64,000 nt of DNA from Gracilariopsis chorda (lineage: Eukaryota > Rhodophyta > Florideophyceae > Gracilariales > Gracilariaceae), in assembly GCA_003194525.1 (NCBI GenBank), contig NBIV01000039.1, positions 1-64,000 on the forward strand, given 5' to 3'. The notes below the pieces were generated by a model that worked only from the letters and a program-made list of their open reading frames with translations, did no database searches and had not been told where the DNA came from. This document shows positions 52,247-62,062 of the stretch, piece after piece; position 1 is the stretch's first letter; every line of letters starts with the position of its first letter. The translations under genes were made by a program, and so were the position numbers.

Positions 52247-53734
52247 CTACTGGTAGACCATATCTGCGCGGTCGAAGCCAATGGGTTCAAAACCCAAGGA
52301 AAATTCTTCGACTTCTTCCTTCAATGCTTTGATCTCAGAAGCACCTGCTCCGTTGTCCAGCGCTTCTCGGAAGGCAGCAATCTTTGCATCCGGGCCCAAG
52401 TCCTTCTTCACCTGAGTGGCAATAGCGATTCCGCGATCGAGATACCCTGCGATAGACTTGAAGTCTCCCTCTTCACAACCTCTTGTAGTCATTGCATGCG
52501 TGCCCATGCGAATTCCTCCTGGATTGAACGCGCTCTTGTCTCCAGGTACGGTGTTCTTGTTCAATGCAATTCCTGAAAGCTCCAAAACCCGCTCCACACG
52601 AGCTCCATCCATACCCTTGGATTTGAGGTTGACGAGCATTAGATGATTGTCTGTTCCACCAGAGACTAGTTCGTAATCCTTTGCCATTAGTTCCTTCGCG
52701 AGAACTTGAGCATTGTCCAACACTTTTTGTTGGTACGTCACAAACTCCGGTTCTTGGGCCATTTTGAGAGCCACAGCCAATGCAGCAATCGTATGGTTGT
52801 GTGGACCGCCCTGCAGGCCTGGGAAAACCGCGGAGTTGATCGGATTCTCAAGGTTGTACATGACGTTCTCGCCCTTCTTATTAACAGAGCGGACACCCTT
52901 TCGGAAGAATATGAGTGCACCTCGAGGTCCACGAAGGGCTTTGTGGGTGGTCGTGGTAATAACATCGGCGTACTCAAACGGTGATGGAACAACGCCAGCG
53001 GCTACAAGCCCAGAGATATGTGCAATATCAGCATGTAAGTATGCACCTACCTTGTCTGCAATGGCACGCATACGGGGATAGTCATAGTGTCTGGAGTAAG
53101 CACTGGCACCTGCAATGATCAGCTTCGGACGGAAAAGAACGGCGGACTCTTCCAGCTTTTCGTAGTCAATGAGGCCAGTGGCCTCATTGAGGCGGTACGG
53201 CATAGATTCGAAGAAGATGGACGTTGCACTGACGCGTTTCTTATCGGTCATGAAACCATGGCTGAGATGGCCCCCGTGCGGCAAATCCAAGCTAAGAATT
53301 CGGTCGTGCGGCTTGAGGAGAGCCGTGTATACGGCAAGATTGGAAGGACTACCCGAGAGGGCTTGAACGTTGACTCCCCACTCTTCAGGGCTGACTCGAA
53401 AAGCCTCGAGAGCTCGTTTCTGGCAGAGGCGTTCGCTCATATCAATGAACTCATTGCCTCCGTAATAGCGAGCACCAGGGTACCCCTCAGAGTATTTGTT
53501 GGTCATCACCGACCCGACCGCCTCCAAGACCGCACGGGATGTAAAGTTTTCCGAAGGAATCAGCTGAATGGACTTGATCTGACGAGCCTTCTCGCGCTCA
53601 ATGATATCGAATAATTCAGGGTCCACCTCAGATAGATGTGCATTCAACATGGATGGCGCCGAGGCAGCCGGGTTGACCGCCGGGGTAGCCAAGAAGCGGC
53701 GAGAGATGTTACGCAAAGCAGCGGCACGCAGCAT
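52247..53734 (-). CDS. SHM: serine hydroxymethyltransferase, mitochondrial type
   Basis: 495 residues from the ATG at 53734; the upstream frame begins at GTG. It interconverts serine and glycine with tetrahydrofolate, serving one-carbon metabolism and, in mitochondria, photorespiration. [30 protein letters not shown] and [12 protein letters not shown] are present, and the PLP-binding lysine is Lys265 in [13 protein letters not shown]. The N-terminus [19 protein letters not shown] is a typical mitochondrial presequence. The length fits the eukaryotic family. No intron is seen. Confidence 0.95.
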   Translation of the reverse strand: MLRAAALRNISRRFLATPAVNPAASAPSMLNAHLSEVDPELFDIIEREKARQIKSIQLIPSENFTSRAVLEAVGSVMTNKYSEGYPGARYYGGNEFIDMSERLCQKRALEAFRVSPEEWGVNVQALSGSPSNLAVYTALLKPHDRILSLDLPHGGHLSHGFMTDKKRVSATSIFFESMPYRLNEATGLIDYEKLEESAVLFRPKLIIAGASAYSRHYDYPRMRAIADKVGAYLHADIAHISGLVAAGVVPSPFEYADVITTTTHKALRGPRGALIFFRKGVRSVNKKGENVMYNLENPINSAVFPGLQGGPHNHTIAALAVALKMAQEPEFVTYQQKVLDNAQVLAKELMAKDYELVSGGTDNHLMLVNLKSKGMDGARVERVLELSGIALNKNTVPGDKSAFNPGGIRMGTHAMTTRGCEEGDFKSIAGYLDRGIAIATQVKKDLGPDAKIAAFREALDNGAGASEIKALKEEVEEFSLGFEPIGFDRADMVYQ

Positions 53735-54782
53735 GGCGGGGAATAATGATAACGAACTGATAAAGGAAGCAGAGAAGTTGAACAGCCTCGGGTGAGGGCG
53801 AAGAAAGCGAAAGCAGAATGAAAGGGAGAAAGGAGCTTTATACTTCGCTCGGGAGGACGAAAGTTGCTGAAAGGCGCATGTGTGGAGACGAAGCTGTTCA
53901 ACCACAAACGGTTGTTCGTAAAAAGCAGAGGTTGTGGTTTGCCGACGGCAAACTATCTCCGTCGCCAGCACATCAATACTGATCCAGATGCAACAATTCC
54001 ATTAATTTTGAGGAACATTTTCTGGCACGTGTCATCGTCCATACTCAACTATCTCGTGGCTGAGATGCAGGCATCGGAATTTCGGTCGTTACAAAACCGG
54101 CAACATTGTGGCTGCCGGACAAGAATGTGGAATAGCAGTTGTGTGGAATGGCTTAGGAATCTGGAGAGCTATTGTCCCACAGCTCCCTAGATGTTCCCAA
54201 TAACTTCTTGTTTGTTGTGAATGTGAAAGGAATAGACGTAAGTACGTGGGGCTATAAGGGTAAAGTGTTAATGAAGGTACCGAAGAAGGGAATTCACGCT
54301 CCAAACCCTGAACTACGGGCAACCGTGTCACCCACAGCTCCCATAGACTGTCAAACTGCAACTAGCGTACGCAACCTCGAAGGTTCTGGTTGCGATATAC
54401 CGAGTATTTCGCCAGGGCTGCAACGATCCCACCCCACCTGTATACGTTTTTAGGTACGTCAAAGAGCTCTTGGATGAACACTTGATAGCGTACTTAGGCT
54501 TCTTTTAGCGAGCAAAAGTTCATGCTTCGAGGCCATATTGTGGACGAACGACGGGTCGACTCTCAGAGGACGAACTGCCGTGCACATCCTAGCGCCAAAC
54601 TCTGCTGCATGAGAACATACAGTGTGACGTATTTGATAACGCCACAAAACGAAACAGATTTCGACGGACGAACCCGAAGGAAGCCGGCTTCGAGACGTCA
54701 AAAATTATAGGATTACCGACGGTATGTTTGTACCTGTGGTAAACCAGTGGCAAAGCACATGAGAACAACATGTACCAAGACT
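53735..54782. other. intergenic
   Basis: About 1 kb between two minus-strand genes. No gene, RNA or repeat recognised. It should hold the SHMT promoter. Confidence 0.4.
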
Positions 54783-56159
54783 TCATGCGCCTTGCTTCCT
54801 CGCCGCACGTGTCTTCCGACTATGGTTTGCACCACGGCCCCGTCCTCGACCTCGCCCTCTTCCACGGCCACGGCCACGGCCTCTTCCTCCTCGCCCCAAA
54901 GCGTCGTCTCGCGGCCCCATGTCCTCTCTTTGCGCTTGAACTCGCTTTGACTGGTCTCCTGCTTTACCTCCCCTTCCCCCGAGCCCACCCCGCGACGCGC
55001 CTGCGCGCTGCTTACTCCTCGACGAAGCAGAAGGTTGGGAGTCCCGAGACTCGCGTCCACGACTGCCGGCGTATGAAAGCGGTGGAAAGTCAATGTCCAG
55101 AGACTCATGATCATCTCGAGCATAGTACGGCATAGAGAACCCTCCTTCGAGAGGTACATCATCATCAACATCCACATCAAGGCCTTGATTCTGTCTTGCA
55201 TCAATCTTCAAACCATCCGCCTCTCCTCGCTCAGTATCTGCACCAGATTGAATGGCAAGCGCGTCCATGCGTACTGCGGCTTCCCGCTCCTCCTCAGCCT
55301 GTCTGCGCGCATCTTCCCTAGCAATACGACGTTGAACTTGAACTGTATCAACTCGATCGCGATGCTGGTCCTTTTCCTTCGCTCGCTTCCCGATTTGCGG
55401 TCTCCATCCGTCTAAAAGGGCCGCAACAGCAGCATCAACGCCACCAAACTTTCGCAAAGCATCCCGAGCAAGCGAAACATTCACATGGGCGACACGAGCA
55501 ATAGACGATTCGATACGCGCATCAGAAGAGTGTAATCGCACGTATCCAACACGTTCGGAATGTGGGAGCGAGAGTAAGGCGTCCAAAAGTTGGGACGCTA
55601 GACCGACACATACTTGACGCTGTGTTAATCCATTCGGTAGTGACTCGCCCTCTGATTTGTTCGATAATTCGCGCACCCATGCTTGGACCTTGTCTGCGGC
55701 ATCTGCCGTTTGGGACCGCGTGGAAAGGGCCTCGATTACGACGGAGCGGCCTTTTTCTCCTGTAGAAGACATGGTGGCCAGGATGTGAAGGCTGTCTGCA
55801 ACGTAGTAAAGGTTATCTGTTCGTAAACGGTTTTGAAGAGATCGAACAAGGCGGTTTAGAAGAGGTGTGGCGGTTGCCAAGAAAGTTGGGATATGCTCCT
55901 CGAGGGCTGATGGGGGGAACAGAGATATGAAGTCAAGCATGTGGTGCTCCGAAAGATCGGTGAGGTGAGAAGTTAGATAGGTGAATACGAAGGAATCATA
56001 TTGTGTATATGGGGTGGTTGCAGATGGTCGGAACGGAGGTCTTGTCCGGTATTTTAGGTACGATTTGAGAAAAGGAAGTGATGGGCGTTCTGGTGGGGCG
56101 GGAGGCAAGGGATTGTAGTCCAAGACGTCATTGTCGGTTGGATGGAAGAGAACTTCCAT
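54783..56159 (-). CDS. unknown protein with UBA/CUE-like helix bundle and RG-rich tail
   Basis: 458 residues from the ATG at 56159. The N-terminal half is helical (SLFPPSALEEHIPTFLATAT, LNRLVRSLQNRLR). Around residue 215-255, ESSIARVAHVNVSLARDALR and FGGVDAAVAALLDGW resemble a CUE/UBA three-helix ubiquitin-binding domain. A charged coil (IAREDARRQAEEEREAAVRM) and an acidic part follow. The protein ends in about ten RG dipeptides and a basic tail. The order recalls ASCC2-like ribosome-rescue cofactors, but similarity is too weak to name it. RG repeats usually bind RNA and are methylated. Confidence 0.7.
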   Translation of the reverse strand: MEVLFHPTDNDVLDYNPLPPAPPERPSLPFLKSYLKYRTRPPFRPSATTPYTQYDSFVFTYLTSHLTDLSEHHMLDFISLFPPSALEEHIPTFLATATPLLNRLVRSLQNRLRTDNLYYVADSLHILATMSSTGEKGRSVVIEALSTRSQTADAADKVQAWVRELSNKSEGESLPNGLTQRQVCVGLASQLLDALLSLPHSERVGYVRLHSSDARIESSIARVAHVNVSLARDALRKFGGVDAAVAALLDGWRPQIGKRAKEKDQHRDRVDTVQVQRRIAREDARRQAEEEREAAVRMDALAIQSGADTERGEADGLKIDARQNQGLDVDVDDDVPLEGGFSMPYYARDDHESLDIDFPPLSYAGSRGRESRDSQPSASSRSKQRAGASRGGLGGRGGKAGDQSKRVQAQREDMGPRDDALGRGGRGRGRGRGRGRGRGRGRGANHSRKTRAARKQGA

Positions 56160-57578
56160 GTATTTTTTCAGTTAGTGGATATGGTGCGCTCCGATCGGAA
56201 CAAGTCGAGGAAGATGCGCTTGTGATGGTGTGGTGAGCGTGTACTCTGTGACAATCGTTGAGGAAGACGAAAAGTTTGTTTTTTGTTTGTGGCGACGAAA
56301 TTGGTTCGCGTTGCGATCCTGGAGTGCTGTGCTGGTTGGTCCGCAAATGCTTGTCCTCACAATTGAAGCCTTGCCAGTTGTATAAACTTTACTGGAAACT
56401 CTGGAAAGCGCAGTTGTAGATACAGGATGTACTGTACCACACTGCAAATGGGACACGTGCCGTGTAGTGGCGGTTCGGTGGACGCTAGACCGAGCACTGG
56501 GCAGTGGGCAGCGCCATGCGGGCAACGAGTTATGAAAAAGGTGTCTCACAAGAGTCGGTGGACCATTCTCAACAACTGTCCAAACAAGACTTTCGAGGCC
56601 GTGCCGTTCCAGCACAACTACCACAAGGACATTTTACAGATCTATGACGGAGCATGGATAAGTTAAGTCCGGCAAGGAGGATTGATGAAAGAATGAATTA
56701 TGGTAATGAGGCAGCGCGCGAAGACGAATATGATTGGTAAGCGTGAGGTTCGTATGCAAGATGCACCATTCGCAGTGCATCATTCCATCGCTCTCGATCC
56801 GTCCCATATATTGCAAACCGATGACGAAAGGAGCACACATATGTAGTGATGCGACATTATCATACAATGGCCATCGTCGACCCTGACACAGCTACGAACA
56901 CATCACCACGTCAGAGCAACAACAAGCGTTTCGCAACGCGACGCAGCCATCACGGCCACATCAAGTCCTCCTTTCGGTCTTCATTTCGCACAGCACCACA
57001 AAGAACGAGGAATTAGAGTGAACAACATGTCCCCCCGCAAAAGCGCGCCCGACAAAGACAAACCGCTCAGCACAAGCATCGGGCGCCATCAGCGCAAACG
57101 CACACCGCCAAAGCGCCACTCTCTGGCGCCGCGTCGCGCCTCCCCCGCATTCGAAGCGGCGCGGACAACGCCGGATGCAATTGTCGTCCTGCGTTCTGAT
57201 AGGCGCTCTTCGCGCGCCGTGACGCACGTATCGCCAATCGAATCTTCGGTTGCGTCGCTTTCAAACACGTGCCCACCTGGCCCGCAATGACGTAACCACC
57301 CGCCCCACTGTGACCTCACAGCTCCCGTCCCCCCCCCCCCCCCGACCTGTAACTACTCACCTGCACGCGCTCACCTTCCCCAGCGCACCATCCGACACTG
57401 CGCCCCCCTCATTTGTTTCCACACCGTTCATCCCCGTCTCATCCACGCCTACCACCCCCCGCCATACATTATTCTCCGCCACTTCTTCAACGCTCGCGTC
57501 TTGTTCGCTCGTCGTTCAATCCTCCCTCTGCTTCACTCCACTCCCCGTTCTTCCAGTCCCCGCCCTTCTCTCCCAACC
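56160..57578. other. intergenic, divergent promoter region
   Basis: A 1.4 kb spacer between the RG-rich gene (minus) and glycerol-3-phosphate dehydrogenase (plus). An 87-codon basic frame from the ATG at 57027 has no family features. A 15-nt C run lies at 57329-57343, inside the probable leader of the dehydrogenase gene. Confidence 0.4.
57329..57343 (+). repeat. poly-C tract
   Basis: Fifteen C in a row, about 235 bp before the dehydrogenase ATG. Its length is prone to sequencing error. Confidence 0.8.
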
Positions 57579-58742
57579 ATGCCTCCTATCGTTATCCGTA
57601 CCCAGCCTGATGACCCTACTCATGCAACTCCCTCCCCTACACACTCCCGTCAACATTCCTCAGAACAGCTCCTTCCCATGAAGCGTATCTGCATCGTCGG
57701 CGCTGGAAATTGGGGCAGTGCCGCTGCCATCATCATTGCCGAAAACGTCAAGAAGTACGACTACTACGACGATACCGTCAACATGTGGGTATACGAGGAG
57801 ATAATCGACGGCAAGAAACTCTCTGAAATCATCAATGAACAGCATATCAACGTCAAGTATCTCCCCGACCACAATCTGCCGGAGAACATAGTTGCCGTCC
57901 CCGACTTGCGTGACGCAGCTGCAGGCTGCAACGTCTTCATTTTTGTCATCCCCCATCAGTTCCTCATCCGAACCTGCAAGACACTAAAGGGACAAATTCC
58001 AGACGATTCCATCGCCATCTCCCTCATCAAAGGCATCGACTTCAACGAGGACGGCGTCATTCTCATGTCCGACATCATCAAAAGGGAGCTCTCCATCGAC
58101 GTCTCCGTTCTCAGTGGTGCCAACATCGCCAATGAAATCGCCGCCGGTAAATTCTGTGAATCAACCATTGGATACAACAACTCTGATAACGCCATCGTCT
58201 TCTTTGAACTTTTCAACAATCGAAACTTCCGTATCAGTCTGATCAAGGACGTCGAGGCTGTCCAAGTGTTTGGCGCTCTCAAGAACGTCATAGCTCTTGG
58301 CGCAGGTTTCTGTGACGCGCTTAACATGGGAAACAACACCAAGGCTGCCTTGATTCGCATCGGTTTGCTTGAAATGCATCGCTTTGCAAGCAAGTATTTC
58401 GGTCCCATTCACGATGCCGCAATGGTAGAATCCTGTGGTCTGGCCGATCTCATCACCACGTGTATGGGAGGTCGTAATCGCCGCGTCTCCGAAGCGTTTG
58501 CGCGCGCCGGTGGAAAACGTTCATGGGAAGAGCTGGAAGATGAGATGCTAAAGGGTCAAAAACTGCAGGGCACTTCCACCGTGCTTGAAGTGATGAAGAT
58601 CCTCAAGCGCGACAACTGTCTCAATGAATTCCCCTTCATCAAACTAATCTACCAGATTGCATACGAAGGAGCGGCCATTCCCACTATCGTCGACTTCCCT
58701 GACGAACACGCAGGCGATGCGTTGGATGCTCCCGACGACTAA
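57579..58742 (+). CDS. GPD1: NAD-dependent glycerol-3-phosphate dehydrogenase
   Basis: 387 residues from the ATG at 57579; the frame is open upstream only to a TTG. It reduces dihydroxyacetone phosphate to glycerol 3-phosphate for glycerolipids, glycerol or floridoside-type osmolytes. The Rossmann motif is in RICIVGAGNWGSAAA. FVIPHQFL and SLIKGIDFN follow, then the catalytic-lysine region GALKNVIALGAGFCDAL, the GNNTKAALIRIGLLEM block and GRNRRVSEAFA. Thirty-odd extra N-terminal residues have no clear targeting signal, so a cytosolic enzyme is most likely. Confidence 0.95.
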   Translation: MPPIVIRTQPDDPTHATPSPTHSRQHSSEQLLPMKRICIVGAGNWGSAAAIIIAENVKKYDYYDDTVNMWVYEEIIDGKKLSEIINEQHINVKYLPDHNLPENIVAVPDLRDAAAGCNVFIFVIPHQFLIRTCKTLKGQIPDDSIAISLIKGIDFNEDGVILMSDIIKRELSIDVSVLSGANIANEIAAGKFCESTIGYNNSDNAIVFFELFNNRNFRISLIKDVEAVQVFGALKNVIALGAGFCDALNMGNNTKAALIRIGLLEMHRFASKYFGPIHDAAMVESCGLADLITTCMGGRNRRVSEAFARAGGKRSWEELEDEMLKGQKLQGTSTVLEVMKILKRDNCLNEFPFIKLIYQIAYEGAAIPTIVDFPDEHAGDALDAPDD

Positions 58743-59308
58743 GTCCTTCATCTAAGTGTTTCAGAAAGACATGTTGCAAACGAAACACACCTGCGAACTC
58801 AGCTGTGCTGGAATGAATACGGCATACAAAGGTTGAACATGTTTACGTAATAGAAATGCTCCTCGCCCTCTCTTGCGTTTTGAGCACATCTTCTAGAAGC
58901 AAGTTCTGAATCTAAATGCAATACTCGTATTGGCTATTTCTATTTGAATAGGCTTTCCTTGCTGAGAACTCGCGCTCTTCAATCAGTGCGGGTGGACTCT
59001 CAGAAGGCAAAAAAACAAAAACAAAAAAAAACTGTTGCTCAGAGTTCATATCCACAACAGACCATCATCTCACCAAAGCAAACGGTGCGCACGTGCACGA
59101 TCAACTACGCGGTAGAGTTCCGTGTTCTCCTCATTAGAACTTGCGACGAAAGACGGATCCCAGCCTCTTTAGATGCCAAAACTTCGTGCTCCGGATGCGC
59201 GAGGGTGGCGACCACGATGGCCCTCAAAAACCTTCAGCTACTCCCCTACGCCCCCATTAAAGGCATTTGCAGTAAAACCGACCAGTAAGGCTCCAGTGGT
59301 AACCCTCA
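58743..59308. other. intergenic, convergent
   Basis: A tail-to-tail spacer with no recognised gene. A-rich stretches near 59010-59030 may be 3' UTR. Confidence 0.4.
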
Positions 59309-61767
59309 TCATCTCACTGAATCTGATTCAGGGTCCTCGGCTACGGCAGTCGTTTTCCCCCGTGCAGTACCATCTTCAGCTGCAACCGCCACTTGATCGG
59401 CAGGCTCGTAGATATCCTCAGTTACATCACCCGCACTGCCTACAGTGGGCACATCTTCGCTCTTCACATCACCGTCTTGCGGTATCAAGATGGGTTCTTC
59501 CTCGCTCTCGTCTTCCTCCTCAACAACTTCCCCTTCTTCTGACTCGTCCTCCACCTTCTGTGGTGAAACCGACTTCTTGAACGCAGAACCAATGCTAGCC
59601 GTGGCGCCGTCCGCAATGCCAAGTTCTGCAAGGTTCTCAGCTCTCGCCTCCTCCACTAGTGAATTCACCTCGTCCATGGGCGTACCATAATCGAGTAGTA
59701 CAGCCCCTCCCAACTGCAGAGACGCCTCCAGAAGTTCGGGCACAATAGCAGTAGCACCAGAAGCTTGAAGCAGTTTTTGATGTCTGGCATCTCGCGCTCG
59801 ACAGAACACTTTGACACCCTCAAACTCCCTGCGAATGTTCTGCACAGCACGCAGAGCCTGTTCGGGATCGTCGAGGGTAACAACCACAGCACGTGCTCTT
59901 TCTACACCCGCAGCCCTCAACACCTCAGGCCGTGACGCGTCTCCAAAGAACACGGGGAAGCCCTTGTTGCGCGCATGGATTACTCGAGTGGGCGACATGT
60001 CGAAGGCCATGTATCGCACCAGTTTGGCATCGAGCATCTCGCACACAGACTGTCCCACACGACCCCATCCCGCTACCATGACAAAATCGCGGGCATCAGC
60101 CGTATCAGCATCTTCCATACGCACACCGATGAGCCCTCTCTTCTTCTCAAGCTCGGTGGAGATGCGACGACCAATGGCAGCCAACAAGGGTGTGACAGCC
60201 ATAGAGATTGCCACAACAAGAAGGAGCAACTGACTAAGATCCGGGGGCAAAACACCAACTTTCTGGCCAAGGCCGAAAATGACAAAGGCAAATTCTCCGC
60301 CTTGGGAAAGCAGCAGGCCCGTTCGAATGGCCGATCCGACACTGAGGCCAAAGGCCACGCCTGCAGCAGCAATGACGCTGGCCTTGATAGCAAGTAAGCC
60401 GGACACGAGGGATACAACCTTGCTGAGATTGGCCCACGCGAGATTGAGATCAATCGAAAAGCCGACGGTCATGAAAAACAAGCCAAGAAGCAAACCTCGG
60501 AAGGGCTTGATATCGGCCTCTACCTGATGTCTAAACTTGGTTTCCGCAAGCATGACACCCGCCAAAAACGCACCCAGAGTATCGCTGAGGCCGAGCATTT
60601 GCGTAAGCGATGATGTTCCCAGCACGGTCAACAGAATAACGGCGATAAAGGCCTCCGGACTACGGGCGCGAGCTACGAAACGAAAGACGGGTTGCAAAGC
60701 ATTGTTGCCCATGAAGATGATGAACGCAAGCGCAAGGACGGCCTTGATGCTAGCAACACCAACGGCACGCCACACCGCAGATGCAGCGCCAGACGCAGCC
60801 AATAGCGGAATGAGAACAAGCACTGGCACGACAACGAGATCCTGAAAGAGTAGGATTCCAAAAGCGGCTCGGCCGTAGCGGGTACCGACCTCTCCGCGCT
60901 CGGAGAGCAGCTGCAGCACAAACGCACTAGAACTGAGAGCGAGGGCGGCGCCAACGACAATGGCGGCTTGCGAAGTGATACCCGCGGCGATGGCAGCAGC
61001 TGTTATAATGGCGCCCGTGACGAAAAACTGTGCGGTGCCCAGACCAAACACATCTGCGCGCAGCGAGTTGAGCTTGGAGGTGGAGAGCTCGAGGCCCATT
61101 TCAAAGAGGAAGAAAACGACGCCCAGTTCGGCCAGCGCCTTTGTGGTACGCACGTCGTTGACGAGGGCAAAGGCATTGGGGCCTAGCGCCACGCCCGCGG
61201 CCAGGAAACCCAGAATGGGAGATATTCCAAAACGACGCGCAAGCGGGATGATAAGCACGGTGGAGATGAGCAGCACCAGGGCGTCATTGACGGCGTGCTG
61301 ATGGGAGTGATCGTCGCCATGGTCGGAACGAGTCAACAAAGATTGACGAAGACGCTCTACCCGACGAAGCAGGGCGGCGGCAGGAGAGGGGGGGGGGATG
61401 GAGCGGGGGGGTGGACGGGAGCGGGTGGGTGCGGACGCTGGGTGGGGCGTTGCGGCGTGACGGCGATGGCGGCGGGACGGGAACGGCGACGCGGGTGAGT
61501 GGCCGCAAGGGCCGAGGCGGAAGAAGGCGGGGACGACGCATCGGGAAGCGCGCGCAAGGGGGCGGGGCGAAGGAGCTGAGCGGCGAAGGCGGCAATGGCA
61601 AGGGCTCGACGCCACACGGGCGGGGGGCTGCGCTTCGGGGGCGGATCGGCTGCGACGGCGCGGGGCAGCGACCGGGCGGCGAGCGGGACGCGGGGGGAGG
61701 CGCGACGAAGTCGACGAGGCGGAAGCGCGGCGACGAACAGCGCGGGACGCGCGGTGGCGGGCGGCAT
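59309..61767 (-). CDS. KEA-type K+/H+ antiporter (CPA2), plastid-targeted, with apparent frameshift
   Basis: The main frame holds about a dozen membrane helices of the CPA2 exchanger domain (FLAAGVALGPNAFALV, ELGVVFFLFEMGLELS, LSDTLGAFLAGVMLAET, LLLSQGGEFAFVIFGLG). A KTN/TrkA-N Rossmann domain follows (DFVMVAGWGRVGQSVCEML, VFFGDASRPEVLRAAGV), then a long acidic tail (EEGEVVEEEDESEEE). It should exchange K+ for H+ across a plastid membrane. This frame has no ATG before the membrane domain. The only good start, the ATG at 61767, opens another frame whose first ~75 residues (MPPATARPALFVAALPPRR) look like a transit peptide and which stops at 61357. A one- or two-base error in the G run at 61388-61397 would join them. 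A true frameshift or an intron are alternatives. Confidence 0.85.
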
Positions 61768-62062
61768 GGCGGCGACGAAGCGTAACGGAGGCGGGTGGCG
61801 GAGCGCTCTCGCCGTTGGTTAACGCTTCGCCAAACGCAATGATCGCAGCGCGTGACGCTTCGCCACCTGTTCGGCACCGGTGTAAGCACTGTAAGCGCCA
61901 TTTTGCGTTTGGTTTTTCGTTTGGCGTTTGGGCGGAGGTTTGGCGCGAGTGTGTATTGTAGATAGTGCCGAACGGCAGCTGTGGGAGCACTCGTAGATAC
62001 AGAACCGTTTATCATCAAGTCGTGGAGGGCAGCGGCGCCCTCTTTTGTTGCTGCTCTTCGTC
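61768..62062. promoter_or_regulatory. shared divergent promoter region
   Basis: Only 295 bp separate the KEA ATG (minus) from the cullin ATG (plus), so both promoters must lie or overlap here. No TATA box is evident. Confidence 0.5.

Noticed and set aside
52247..53971. 79-residue upstream extension of serine hydroxymethyltransferase
   Set aside because: It starts at GTG and lies in the leader. The ATG at 53734 gives a mitochondrial presequence of normal length.
57027..57290. Basic 87-codon frame upstream of the dehydrogenase
   Set aside because: No family features, and an equally long frame lies on the opposite strand. It is likely chance in GC-rich DNA.
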